This document shows positions 1 to 12,420 of a stretch of 64,000 nt of DNA, piece after piece. The DNA is from Reticulitermes lucifugus (taxonomy: Eukaryota; Arthropoda; Insecta; Blattodea; Rhinotermitidae): positions 2,303 through 66,302 of the forward strand of contig JAKCWW010000592.1 of NCBI GenBank assembly GCA_026260175.1. The letters are read 5' to 3'. Every line of letters begins with the position of its first letter. The first letter of the stretch is position 1. The notes under the pieces were generated by a model, which ran no database searches, was not told the DNA's origin, and saw nothing but the letters and a program-made list of their open reading frames with translations. The position numbers were made by a program, and so were the translations under genes.

Positions 1-58
1 AATCCCAGTAAGCGAGCGGCCGCAGACCCACGCCTTAGACCGCGTGGCCACTGGGATC
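1..58 (-). repeat. tRNA-derived SINE head (Leu-like family), cut by the window edge
   Basis: The minus strand reads CAGTGGCCACGCGGTCTAAG, then the GGCGTGGGTCTGCGGCCGC block. It matches the head of the SINE at 29247-29480 almost base for base. The GGCCGCGCGGTCTAAGG type A box resembles tRNA-Leu/Ser. The body lies off the left edge. Confidence 0.85.
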
Positions 59-144
59 GGCATCCGAAGTATAGAATACCGAATTACGACGAAACTAACA
101 GTTTTCAGTTTTTACCGAATATTATTAAAGTAATCAAATCGAGA

Positions 145-246
145 AGAGATCTGCGCTCTTCTGGTATATTACGCGGCGTCGTGTGGTAATTGTTTACCGA
201 CGTTTCGGGACAACGTATTGGTCCCATCTTCACGGGTTAAGAGTCC
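145..246 (-). repeat. Half copy of foldback element family F1
   Basis: It shares gagatctgcgctcttctgg, the gcgtcg block, accgacgtttcgggacaac and ggtcccatcttcacggg with the elements at 27753-27998 and 41053-41190. Only one arm is present here. On the minus strand it contains the GTGAAGATGGGAC...GTCCCGAAAC module. Confidence 0.75.
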
Positions 247-879
247 GAGTAGGAAAGAAAGAAAGCCAGCAACCTATAACGTAGATTCATGGAAATTGCG
301 CGCGGGGTAGCAATCAGTACGTCGTACGGCGTGAATAGTACGTACATAGCCAGATAAATGAGGTGCGAGCAGGATTCATCTATTTGAGGCATGATTCATT
401 GGCAGGTTCGTGTGAACACAGCAATAAACCTTGTGGTGTCGTAAAATTGTAGTATTTCGTGAGGCTTTAAGCTTTAGAAGAAGACCTGTTCTTCATGGAG
501 TTAGTTTTACTTAACAAGGACTTACCAGTTACACAGGTTATATCGCAAACAAGACAATTATAATTTATGGCGTAGGTAGTGCTGATATGGCAGTGGCAGT
601 GGCCTAGTGTAAGGAACTGTCCCAGCATTTTTCTGCAGGAACTGAGGTAAAGAGCCGTACTTCTTATTTAGGATAGGCGATCTCGAAAACGGGAGCTTCA
701 AGGTAGGAAACAGGAGCGGTAATCGTGTTTTGTTTGTAGTGTATTTAACGAGGCTGCACCAAGTAGCTCGACACTACAGCGTCGAATATTCGGTTGATAG
801 TGAATAAATAATTTGAAAGGCCATTGAAGGAAACAGACGCAACTTCACATGCAATAAGCCTTCTACATAATTTCCTGGA
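246..879. other. No feature recognised
   Basis: AT-rich sequence with short open frames only; nothing resembling a gene or known repeat. Confidence 0.5.
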
Positions 880-1000
880 GGGACTGAATAAAACTACAAA
901 GAAACTTGGTCCATTGATAGCGACCCGACAAAGTTTTGAACCGGGAACCTTGCGATTACAAGGTAGGAAATTGGCAGTCTGAGCTAGCTGGCTCGGTGTA
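880..1000 (-). repeat. Decayed tRNA-derived SINE head
   Basis: On the minus strand: an A-box-like GCTAGCTCAGACTG, then CTTGTAATCGCAAGGTTCCC and a B-box-like GGTTCAAAAC, spaced as in a tRNA. The downstream body is not recognisable. Confidence 0.55.
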
Positions 1001-1209
1001 AACATTGTTCGTGAGAGACGGAAGTGTCTCAGTGCCTAGCTACCGTGATTATATGCAAGTAGGCTGATATCGGGGGCAGTGGTAGTAAGGGTAGTAGGCA
1101 GGCCAAGTTCTTAACACGCATTTATTACTGCGCAGGTAGGGAGTCTGCCACTAGGTGCCATTGGTATTTTCTTGCTGCTTGCTGTAGACGGCAACAGGGC
1201 CACGTAGGC

Positions 1210-1560
1210 CCAGACGAGATAAGTTCGTTCTAGGCCTACTGGGAATAGGTTAAAGTGATAGTCTCCTGTATTGCGGCGAGTTATTAACGACACAGACAGT
1301 AGGTGAATGCGGTACTCGCCTGATCTTGCCGAGTTTTTACTGGGCTTGCAGACAGTAGGTTAACGTGACATTTTCCCGTATTTCGGCAAGTTCCAACTAT
1401 GCCTAGCGATAGCACTTTGACACGATACTCGCCTGTATTTCAGCGAGTTGTTCTTATGCCTACAGATAGCTTGTTAACACGATACACCCCTGTATTTCGG
1501 TGAGTTCTTATTACACCTACAGAAAATAGGTTAATGTGATGCTCTCATGTCTTTCGGCAC
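1210..1560. repeat. Minisatellite, about 57-bp unit, roughly six diverged copies
   Basis: The phrase cctgtatttcggcgagtt recurs at about 1264, 1319, 1375, 1431, 1489 and 1547 (last copy diverged). Between repeats lie variants of cctacagacagtaggttaac and gtgatactc. Spacing is 55-58 bp. Confidence 0.8.
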
Positions 1561-2999
1561 GGTCTCGGGCCATGTTAAGTAGGACGCAGCCTGTCACTGT
1601 GCCGAACTGCACGTTGCATAAAATGTGAAATCCAGATAAAAAAAAAGGAAAACTGTAGTTGGTTGAGAAGAAACTGAGCCTCCCCAATGTGCAACATGTC
1701 AGCACTCTGCAGAAGGCTAGCCCTTTGAAGACTGATATTCGTCTAAACTATGTATGAAACATCAGTTGCTGCGTAACAGAACACAGTCCGTGTCCATTAT
1801 AATGATCAGTCTGTAAATTGCGTAAAACCAAATAATTGTTTTTTGTTTTCAGAATAAAATGAAACAGATTACACTGTGGAAATAGACAGAGCTTCTACAT
1901 GTTACAGCAGGTGGTGCATGTACTTGCCACTGTCATTTAAAAGGCTAAGCGCCTCAAATTTTGTGCGAGAGCCAAAGATCTACGGAGATTCTATCTCCAT
2001 TATGTCTGCCGTTTCTAACAGAATAAGTCACGTACAGTACTTTAAAACGGTTGTATATCTGCCGTCAAGAGTGGAGAAATTCACTATTATATTAATTACA
2101 GTACTGCAATAGGCATTTTTTTTTGCTTTCTTTCAAGTTTCTGATTCCACTCAATTTGCTGCACTAATTGATCGGGGGTTGCGTCCCGTTGTAGTAACGA
2201 GTACTAAGATATGTCAACTGGTGATCTGATAATTAGAATACTGTGGAATAGTTCAGCCATTAAAGTGACAGTCTACGAATTACACGGCAGGGCTCAATTG
2301 TCGGCAAGAGAAGTTTCTCTTACAGCCACAACCACCTGATCTGCTTTGGGGCGCGCCCAGCCTACTGCCGAATGGGAACTTTGGATTCTTCCCGCGCAGT
2401 AATGCCCCAGGTTCGTGAAGCCAAGAATGACCTTACATATTGTCAAGATAAAAATGCCTAAAATTTTATCTCCACAACCCCATACATATTTTTGTCGTCA
2501 TGACTACCTGCAGAGGTAGTTTTCTTATAGCCATCTAATTCCGTATAATTGAGATAGTCAGTTAGTTAATCTATAAACGTTCAGGGTTTGTGGACACTGA
2601 AGAATAAACACTGCATTCACACCAGCCCACCACTGGACTCTTTATATGCTATAGACATCTAGTCCTCTCCCCATAATCAAGTACTTCAAGATACATTGTT
2701 TCGTTTATACCCATGTCAATTGATCTCTTTCCTTCAGGTTTGCCGAAGTTTCTCTTAATTTCTCCTGTCTCCTGTATATGCTACAAACCTCGCCTCTCTC
2801 AATCTCTATGATTTCAACACTTTACTAATATTTCGTGAATAATACCTACATGATTTCTTTATGGAAATTTCTCCAAACTTGTGCAACTTCCTTTCCTGAA
2901 CACTAATCTCTTACACTACAAAAAAGTAAGCGGAAAGGATCCGCTTTCTGTAACCATCCTGGCAGATCAACTGATTTTGCAACGTGGTCGAAATATTCA
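1561..2999. other. No feature recognised
   Basis: AT-rich, with short homopolymer runs (A9 near 1640, T runs near 2115). The short open frames are not gene-like. Confidence 0.5.
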
Positions 3000-3540
3000 C
3001 ATGGATGAGCACTGCCGTCTTGTGTAGGCTACGGCGAGACAAAGCGAAGCGTTAAACTGCCGGTTGTGTATCTTGCTTCGCGTCGTCGCCTGCAACACAG
3101 TTTTTAATTACATATTTCTAAACAGAAATGAATGATCTCATCTGCAGAGCGACTCACTCACTTGAGAGCTCTTAGTAGCTGGTCCGCCCACACGACATGT
3201 CGCTGCCACCCCGGCGCACGGCCGCTTGATTGGTTGACAAGGAACCCCGCTGAGCCCACGGATAGATTTGTAAATTGCTCCCGACACTTTTCGCTATTTT
3301 GTTTTGCCCCCTACCCCCCGAAAAAGAGTATTGGAACTTCCTCTCACCCCTTCATCCGGATGTTTCCATGTTGTGTGTGGTATGGTCGGGGATGTAATTG
3401 AATGGCTGCGCCTGTTTTCGACAGCTCGACTAGCCCGTCACATCTCGACAATCACTGTGTGCGCCGTACTAAGAGTTAAACGTAAACCTGTATTGTCAAA
3501 ACCGCGCTCCAAGTTCCAAGAAAACCTTCTCCGCGTCAAA
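3000..3540. promoter_or_regulatory. GC- and CpG-richer island, possible enhancer or promoter (weak)
   Basis: The stretch stands out from its AT-rich flanks, with several CpGs (gcgcacggccgcttg), a CCAAT-type inverted box (tgattggttgac at about 3227) and short CpG runs (tcgcgtcgtcgcc at about 3079). No coding frame is convincing; open frames of 79-89 codons overlap in different frames. Regulatory function is inferred only from composition and its place in the presumed Vsx intron. Confidence 0.25.
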
Positions 3541-6040
3541 TAGAATAATTGTTAATTTTCGCAGTACAAGGGGACCTCGCCTTGCTTTGTTATTGCCCTT
3601 TAACATATCGCAGCCGTTCACCTAACTCAGTTGCAAGCAAACGAAGGCTACAAATGATGTAAATAAAATCGAAAATATACATTTAAATTGCGTGTCCAAA
3701 ATTTCAAAAACGTTATACTGTTAAACTCTCTAAAGTGCAGTGGTTATTATATTTACCACCTCTTCTAACACTGAAATCCTGTACGTTTTAAAAACGTTGT
3801 GTTTAAGTTTTGTATCTTTCTTAGAATCAAGAGTCGTTATTTTCCTCTATAAGACTAAGTAGTTGGTCTTTTGAATGGAGAGGTTGAAACTGAATTTCTA
3901 AAAACAATTTTAGTGAACTTTATACTGTGTGTGTGTCAGAGGACTTACGTTGTAATCAGAAACTCATTTTAGGGCCAGTTTTCTTAAGCTACTGGTCAGT
4001 TAACAAAGGCATCCTAGGATTATTGTGTATAGCAGAAAGTAGTTTATGCTTACCTTCCTCTAATGTCTATAGCAGCAATAATGTACCTACGCAACATGTT
4101 AAATGTAACACAGACTATATCGTACTTGGTTGAAAATAAGCGACTTTAAATAATTTATTTTTTACCACTGTGTTACTTGTGGATTTTCTGCTGCAAATTC
4201 TTAGAACTGTACAAGGAAGAGCAAAGTTTGCCCACTCTAAAACTTTCGTATTTAACAGGAGTTAATTCAACAAGTTATTTTTTCACAATACTGACATTGT
4301 TTCTTAAACGTTACAAGAGATTTCTCAAAGTAATGTTACATCATTAGTACACTACCAGTAGCATAATCTGTGCTGAGATATATGAAGCACGAAAGTATTT
4401 AAAGGCCCAGTTTATGAAATGAACTGAAATGCAATGTCTATAATTCTGTTTCTTGAAATAATATTAATCGCTTTGTAGGTTTACTACGAGTTTAGCTAAT
4501 TCAATGTTTAAAACAAATATGTGATAAGCACAGCTTTGAGTAGGGACAGAGCATTTGGTTTAGCAGGCTTATTTCCGGAGTTTTCTATGTTAAGCATTTA
4601 AATATTCGGTGATTTTTCCCAAGTATTTGAGAAAGGCACGTTTTAATTGGTTGTCGTTCTGTGCCTAAATCTTAAGTTTCTCCACGAATACATCATTGCT
4701 CATTATTTAGGTTAATGGAAATTCCATATTTTTATATTCCTCCAGTAATTATTTTCATACGTATATCTCATATCTTCCTTATGTTCTCATAATATTATTT
4801 GGTTTTTATAAAAGAGTAAACAGTGAAATAATCTGTTTGTAACTGGAACCCCATCCCCCATATCTCGTATTTCTTAATTTTATGGCCCTCTTAATATTTG
4901 GTGGAGTACAAATTATGAAGCTCCTCATTGTGTAATTGTCTCATCTTTTTTCTTAAGTGAAACTCTGATCTTCTCTCTTAAGTAGAACTGTTTTCCTCAG
5001 CACTCTTTCTCAAGAGCACTTTTTCTTCAGAGGAGAGAAACCAACTTTTATACCAGTGCAAAGGTACATATAAAATCAGATAGGCCTACTTTTACATTTT
5101 GAGCTCAGTGTCTTTGTATAGGTGACGGCAAGTAGAGCTGGCGCGACAACACAGACACATCAAGCGGATGCGCTATGTGGCACGATTTTACGGTGGTAAA
5201 ATTTAGACTAGGCCGTGATTCATTGCTTGTGGTTGAACGAAAATCAGTTATTGCAGCTCTTTTATTCATTTCGCGACCATGGATTTGTATTCGTCTAAAC
5301 CTATTTGTTCAACAATGTAAGTAGAACTCCTTTAAGAAATGCGACATCACTCACGGCTTTTGTCACAATTCCTGGAGATTTTTTGTCATTTTAATTGTGA
5401 AGACGTTTTGAGACAGTTGGATTTTTCCATCAACAGTTAGCGGCGAATTTCTTGTAACAAAGGGCGGTATTTATGCTTATGTCCGTCCTGACAGGAAACC
5501 GAAAGATTCTGTGTTGAACAATAGCAAATCTTCCCCGAAGTTATTCCGTTCTGTACTGCTTACATCTGCTGCAAAGAGAAATCAAAATAATATCTCCCAA
5601 GAATATTTAATGTAATGATATTTCAAATAAAGCCGGATGGGACTGACCTGACGTCACAGAAACAGGTGAAGGAAATGCTGCCTTCTGAATTAGAAGAGCG
5701 AGAAAAAGACAAATGGTAACATGTGGAACGTGTTGACTAGACATCAGGTGTCATTAAAGTTTCAAGAGGATATGTGGCTATGAAAGGGAAGTCCGTAGGA
5801 GAAGACGAAGAACTGGAAGCCCAGCACACTTGGAGGAGACACAATACGTTTACAGACGACAAAGGCTAAGAAAACATACACTCGATGCAGAAGATGGCGG
5901 GATTTTGCCATAGAGAAATATAGATGAAGATCTGCAAGGAAAGGCATCGCATTGTAACTGTTGCTTCTTACAAAATGCCACATCAAGTCAAAATTATCTC
6001 AAGGAATGTGACAATGGAGCTTAAGAATATGTGTTTAGTT
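3541..6040. other. No feature recognised
   Basis: AT-rich sequence throughout; no repeat family or gene recognised. Confidence 0.5.
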
Positions 6041-6043
6041 AGT

Positions 6044-6215
6044 GTCGGTTGATAGTTACGGGCGTTCCGGAAGAGATTGCTACGCCCATTTCTAGGTACA
6101 AGCCTTCCAAAAAGACTGCTATGCTTAGAACCTGAAGATGGAGTTTCAAAGTTCCTCCGAAAGGTCGGTAAATATTTACTAATCGGCACATATCTTATGC
6201 CACAAGACTGGAATC
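6044..6215. repeat. Foldback element family F2 copy
   Basis: Diverged inverted arms: the left has gtcggttgatagttacgggc then gttccggaagag; the right has ctccgaaaggtcggtaaat then atttactaatcggcac. It contains CTGAAGATGGAG...CTCCGAAA at 6132-6162. Related copies are at 9785-9925, 18535-18620 and 55134-55310. Confidence 0.6.
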
Positions 6216-8398
6216 TTCAATACCGCTGTAAGAACATAAAAGCCCGCATTATATTTGTTAATTCAACGCATAATAACATTTGCTCAATTCATTGAGTCTC
6301 GGTCGACGTAAGTACATGTGACAAATAATGACGGTTTCTCGTTACCACGAAAATCAATGTAACGAACTTCCACGTACAGATACAAAATTTTTACAACTTT
6401 ATCACCTTAAATCTCATCAGGATCGCCATCTTTGGAATTTTTAAGTCTGTAAGAATGTCGTTTAAATGGCCTGTATATAATTTCATACTGACTGTCATGA
6501 AAGTCTCCCCATTGCTTTTACAGAAGTCAGGGACAATAGATACACACCATCACACATCTCTGTTTCTATTTTAAATACCAAAGAAACTCCAATTTCGGGT
6601 AAGTGGCGTATAAAATTCTGACCTGTGCAGAAAGGCGTACATGTGTGTGTTACACATGGGGGAGTAAATTTTAAATATTATTGCATTCCCTGTTTATAAA
6701 GTAGTAACAAAAATTTATGAATATTTTCAGTAATTTAAGTCGGTGGAGAAGTGTTTATTCATGCGAAGACACCAAGAATGATTTTAACTGTCTGATACGC
6801 GATATATTACGTCCTGTAATGCAATATATGTAGTATAATGTACTATTATTATTATCTGAAATATAGTCCGTTATTTTTAATGACCATGTAATGACGAAAC
6901 GTGGATCTAATTAGTGAAAATAGGAGAAAGCTATCGGCCGTTTTAATGAGAGATTCAGAGTACACACGTTGCACTGCAACAAGTGAATTTGACAGAAACA
7001 TACAAGCGTGGCTCCGCTGTGTTGCTTTGAACCAGTATCTGTCTTCTGGTTTATATAAACGTGAAATTATAATTAATGGAATTATCAGAATGGTTTATGA
7101 CATCATCAACAGAAGGACAAATTAAAAATATACGTACTGAGTTAACACTCGCCTCTGTCGCAGAGGTTAGGACTGACTGCAACTTTATTTTCACTTCCGC
7201 TTACGTTCTTGTGGAGTGCTGTTTAATTAGGCAGGGTGCAGTTGACGTGAACTTCGCGCCAAAAGCACCCTACCGGTGGACAGAGGCGTTGGTGGACTAC
7301 CGTTTATATTTGTCCAACGAATCTCTTTCAAGTTTCAGTGTTTATTTTCTAAAGTCACACGGACAATAACACTGTTAATAGAAAGGTCGAGAGAATTTGG
7401 ATCGAAAGGATGTTTAAGGATGCAAGAGGTTCACTTCTGAACATAAAATAATATATTAAATTAAATTTATTGTCAAATAATACAATTTAAAAACGAATTA
7501 AAGTTAGCGTATTACTCAAAGTTGGTGTACTGTGGAGTCCATTGAAGTGCTGTTGTATAAAAGTAAATACAATAAATAACGTAAATCGAGATCATTTTAT
7601 TATATTGAAGTGTTCTGGCAGTGCGCTATCTTGTACTTTTCTGAAAGTAAGTAAATAATATTCATTTCGTACAGTTTTTAAATAAGAAAGGTAACAAGCG
7701 TAAAACAGGTACACGTATTTGAATTACCGTCATATTCTTTTGTGAAGACGACTGCTGGTCAGAAACGGAGGGTCCGGGCGGGGGGGGGGGGGGTTGGGAA
7801 GCGAATATACTTTTTTCAAGCGACGTCTATGTCATTACAGCTTCAAAGCCTGCGTCACGCCTACCAGCAATTCCCTATTCACCCAGTGGTTCCAGAAAGC
7901 GATCCTCGACTTTACCTTCCATGCTATCAGCGATCTTCGATACATTTTAAGGGAGGGCATAGACCAACATAAAGGGGAAAGCGTAGGAATACTGAGCCGA
8001 ATTTATAAAGAAATGATCTGAGATGCAGGAAAAACTTTCTAAACGAAAATTTGATGCTTACGTGTAAAATGAAAAACCTCAACTTTTCACATTAAGCACA
8101 ATAATTTATCACATGGAAAGGCAAAAATCAGTTATAATTATGTCCTTGTTCTGTCTTGCAAAATTAAGAAACATTTACTACAGTATGTTTATTGCTTGAC
8201 GTAGATGGTTGTCTGTACGAGTATGTTAATTACGTGACGTGTAGGCTACAGTCAAGACTGTTATCCTCAGTGCAGGCCTTCGGCCTAACCTCTTTTCTTC
8301 CTACACCTTCCTTACGTTTCTACAAATGAAGCCTCAGCGATCGAGTTACAGGGATGCGTAAAGTACTGCCAAATTTAAGTCTGATTTCGCTCCTTTAA
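6216..8398. other. No gene recognised; a 14-base G run at 7780-7793
   Basis: AT-rich sequence. The G14 tract at 7780-7793, preceded by gggcg, is the only notable low-complexity element. The open frames across it (7742-8021) appear fortuitous. Confidence 0.5.
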
Positions 8399-8536
8399 TA
8401 GTTAAAGGTAAAGGTAAATTTCTCCCTAGAACAGGCCCAGAGGGGGAGTAGACGTATAGCTCTACTCTTTCTTTAACTTCGGCGCTAGATGAGGGTGGGT
8501 GGTCAACTCCATGCCCCGGCCGCTTTTTTCCCCAGA
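8399..8536 (-). repeat. SINE family A, 3' part only
   Basis: Minus strand of the conserved body and tail: gaggttaaagaaagagtaga-like block, agctatacgtctactccccc and the tail ttaccttt. It matches the fuller copies at 20102-20389 and 36406-36694. The tRNA-like head is absent. Confidence 0.85.
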
Positions 8537-9784
8537 AATCTTTTGATAGTTACTTACAGCACATTAGTTATCTGCGTACTGCATCGCTAGTGTTCCGGTC
8601 CATATTCGAAATGCGCAGCCGCGAACGTAGGTCCTCGGTTTTACCTTTACACCAGTGTGCTTGGTATTGTACGTCGAGGTAGTGGGTAGCTTGTCATTAA
8701 ATTGTTATTAACAACAAGACCTGGCTGTGAGAAGGTGTGACTGGGATAGAGTGCGACATTTTAGTGGTGTATGTCTTATTAATTTAAGCAACTGACCAGT
8801 CTGTGATATATAATTTAATTTAGTCCCCGTTGTGAGCTTAATTTTATTTTAAAATGACAAATTATTCAATTTGTATTTACTCACAAATTCATACACGTTT
8901 TCTTATTTACGCGTTGCAACAAATCTATAAAAACACAAATTTAACGTGCGATGTACACTTACATATAATTTATATGTAGGCCTATGTAAATTTACATTGT
9001 GTAGAAGGCTTCAGCGTGCTACTGTCCAACATCAGACATCTTCAGAATCCATTCTAATTCTCTGAATTATGACTGCGTCTCGAGTCTTTCAGTTTGAGGT
9101 CTTTTAAGTGATGCACAAATTTACTTTCTTTTTTTTTTAGAGAATAATTTAAAATACGATTTCAGAAAAAAATGAATTTTGTAATATAATTACAGTATCA
9201 ATAATTTTTTGCAATGACTGTATCTTCAGCTAGCACACCTGCTCATTATAATTGTTAAAGAGTGTGTTATATATTTATTGAGACGCGGAATGTATGCGTT
9301 TTTAACTTTTTTATCGTCGCTAATGTGTAACTAAATACGTTAAGTAACGAAGTGAATGTTTGTGTTTTAATAATCTGTAACATGAGCTACATTTGCTTTG
9401 ATCAAAAAATTCGTTATTTTTAATTATGGGCTTATAAACTTTATTAAAGGCAGAGTGTTGAGAAAAACTAATGGTATTTTTTAATATGAAAAATGCATGG
9501 ATTTACTGCATGTTTTTAAAATAATGGCATAATTTTGTGACATAATGTTGTTTACGTAAAATTCTTATCATATTACATTCAATGTCATACCGTGCGACAT
9601 GTTTCAGATACGAGGCCTCGGCGGCTGAGGGTCTGGGGATTGATCGCAGTGAGCTTTGTTCTCGTGACGTTATCAGTTGTTCATTCTAAATTTACTACTT
9701 ACACTGTCAGATTATAGTGGCGAGGAATTATTTCATGTGATTTTATGTAAAAACCATTTGTATAGAAAATGCAAGTCTTCTGGG
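8537..9784. other. No feature recognised
   Basis: Strongly AT-rich. A weak B-box-like ggggattgatcgc at about 9636 could be an old SINE head but is not supported by a second box. Confidence 0.5.
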
Positions 9785-9925
9785 GTGTTATGCCTTACCG
9801 ATCGGTAAATAGTTACCGACACTTCGAAGAATCATTGTGTTTCCATTTCCAGGGTCACAAAAGGTCAAAAAAGGCTCTTCGTGGACTTCGGTAATTATTT
9901 ACCAATCGACATTGCTTATCATCCC
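9785..9925. repeat. Foldback element family F2 copy
   Basis: Inverted arms: gatcggtaaatagttaccga on the left and tcggtaattatttaccaatc on the right, each followed inward by a cttcgaag / cttcgtgg-type segment. About 140 bp overall. Confidence 0.65.
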
Positions 9926-10122
9926 AAAAGAAATCTTCAGAATCCCCGCTGTGGGAAATTCAAATCTCGCTTCGATCATTATTACAATCAGCAGTTCTTA
10001 GCGTAATTCACGAAATCTGCTATCTTATTCCACAGCCTTCTAGTGCCACAGATGTGTCTACTGCAGCTATTAGTGTTATATGCTGTATATGGTTGCGTAC
10101 AACTTGTAGCCTATACTACAGA

Positions 10123-10152
<30 letters not shown>
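10123..10152. repeat. (AAT)n microsatellite
   Basis: About ten uninterrupted AAT units. Confidence 0.95.
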
Positions 10153-10153
<1 letters not shown>

Positions 10154-10527
10154 TGTTCGCCTGGTCTCCATGTTATTATTCTAAATCATGCAGAAAATTC
10201 CCTGGTCAGTGTTGCGTAATTGTAGAAGATCTGCATGATTTTCAGACGTAGACCAATATTGCTAGTTTCACTAACACCTCACAAGTTTGTGCGTCTGTCG
10301 TCTTACTGTTATTGACTGCGGGAAATTAGAAGTAAGGCATTAAAAAGCCTTTCGTTTGACTTTCTAGAAGAATATAGGCCCATCTGGCATTAGTGCGAAA
10401 GCTGTCAAGTTCCCCGCTGTTTCAGTGCTTCGCAATCTTGTGTGCAGAATGTCATCGCTGCAGCGCACGGTGTAGCTGACGTCATACCTCTTCACGTCAT
10501 GCAGTCTTATGTGGGAGTTTACATACA

Positions 10528-10765
10528 CCTCAACTCATTCTTATCCTCGGTCCTAGGTGGAGGTGAATGGTCAGCTTCATTCCCCGACCCCTTTACCCCA
10601 AGGAAAGATCCCCGGTACCCATTTAAGACTTGGTTGGGTTGGCCTCGCAGCCAGTCTGGAAGCTTTGGAGGAGGGAAAAAATTTTATTTTGTCCCTGTCG
10701 ATAGTCGAACCACGATTCTTCAGACGTCTAGCCCTAGCCTAGTCGCTATACTGACTACGTTATCC
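10528..10765 (-). repeat. SINE family A, near full length, diverged
   Basis: On the minus strand an A-box-like gtagtcagtatagcgact and a B-box-like ggttcgactatcg lead into the family body (lggctgcgag then cccaacc, accgggg...ctttcc, gaatgaagctgaccattcac in approximate form) and end near ctaggaccgagg. Older and more diverged than the 36.4-kb copy. Confidence 0.75.
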
Positions 10766-12224
10766 ACAGCGCGACAACGGCAAGTGATAGAAACTGTACA
10801 AAGGACAGGCTACATAAGGCTGCAGTGAAATATGTTTTATTGTATTCAACACTTCTTATTTGAAATTACTTTCTGTACTAGTTTTTTGTTTCGAAGAATT
10901 TTCGTTTAATGCCCGAAATATATTTGAATCAAATATCTGAAATTATTTTTACGTAACTCCTCAAATATTTACACTTTAATGCTTAAAGTTCCAGCATCTG
11001 CAATAGGTCAGTGGTTCTCAACCGGTGTGCAGCGAGGTTTTAAATAGAAGAAACATTGCTTAAAATTAAAGACACAAACTTAAATGCTAATAGTGAATAC
11101 ACTTATGAATGTATGCCTATTCCTTGGGCACATCGCGCTCACAAATTTAAGAAAAGTGTTGCGCAAGTTCGATTACATTTTTGCTGAGCTGATGGGACAC
11201 CATGCTGTTGTAAGCCTGAAAGCCTCTGCATTTACCTCAGATATATTATTCATGATTTTTTAAAACTTCATTGTACTTCTGCGTCGCGATTATCGTTAAA
11301 CAGTTAATGACATAATTTACAAATAAGTATTTTGTTATTATAAATGTAGTGTCATAATAATAATAATAATAATAATAATAACGTGTTTTAAAAGGGAAAA
11401 TGAATATTCCCAGTGCGCCGCGGGAACCGAAAGTTTAGAACCACTGACGTATTAATAAATGAACTAATTTTCAACCAGTATAGTAATCTAAACTGTAACT
11501 GCTACTTATTATTTTCTAGCTTTTCTTCCATTTTTACAGTGAACGGACAAAAGGCATTCCTGCTTTTCCGTGCCTCACAATTCTTTATTTTCATTTTTTT
11601 GGTCAATGCTTTATCCTCTTCTTCCTATCTTCTAGCAGGCCCTACCTCGAACCGTCTTGTTCTAGATCTACCTGCAAGTCCCGTTACTTTACATTTTAAT
11701 TCTATTCTTGCACTACCCAGTATCATTGCATGGTAAAATAATTGTAATTTTCTCTTTTCTAAATATCTCAGAAAATTTTGGATTCTAATTTATCTGAAAA
11801 TAATATCTTTCATCTCCTTTTTCAGCACGTTATGTCCGGCTCTGTAGAACCTCCCTCACAAAAAATTCATATTTCTTGTTTGGGCGTTGCTTTGTTTGCC
11901 TTTCTAAGGATCCATGTTTCGGCACTAAATGTTAGAGTCAGTCTCCAAAAGGGAATTCTTTTGCATTGCTTCGAACCTCTCCGTCCCTTAACAGATTTAC
12001 TCAGTCTCCTAATGAGATGGTTAAGTTACACTAATTTATATTATATTCCTGATGTTTCCATCGGTTTATTCATTGATTTGTACTTCCTAATTTAAAAACT
12101 ATAGACGAAAAACACAAAACATGAATGAGTCCTCTTAAAGCATCGAAATACCGAGAAGTCATCCGTTAGTTTTTCTAGTGTACAATTATTTTTCACGTCG
12201 GATGAACTCGCGTTTCAGTAATCA
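10766..12224. other. No gene recognised; (AAT)n at 11354-11381
   Basis: AT-rich unique sequence with one nine-unit AAT microsatellite at 11354-11381. Open frames at 11413-12095 lack any recognisable protein feature. Confidence 0.5.
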
Positions 12225-12420
12225 CTGCCTGCGGTTACGATTATAATGAGTGATTAACAAGAACAGAGAAGTGCTGTGTTTTGATTGGAGCTCTTAATAA
12301 AAGCCCTCCTCTGATTGGCTAGTTCCAAGACCCGGCAGGGGGTGAGGTTGTTTCCGGAAGCCCGGCCTACACTGTAATGGCTGCTGGCTCATTCACACTC
12401 GCACGTAGGAATAATAAGAG
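12225..12420. promoter_or_regulatory. Possible regulatory island (weak)
   Basis: Two inverted CCAAT boxes (gattgg at about 12281 and 12313), a gagtgattaac homeodomain-like site and a short GC-rich stretch, directly left of a minisatellite. Enhancer or promoter use is inferred only. Confidence 0.22.

Noticed and set aside
7742-8021. Two overlapping open frames across the G14 run
   Set aside because: A homopolymer-containing region with no protein-like features in either frame.
10054-10251. Open frame with poly-Asn
   Set aside because: The Asn run is the (AAT)n microsatellite.
10442-10828. 128-codon open frame
   Set aside because: Runs through the reverse strand of a family A SINE.
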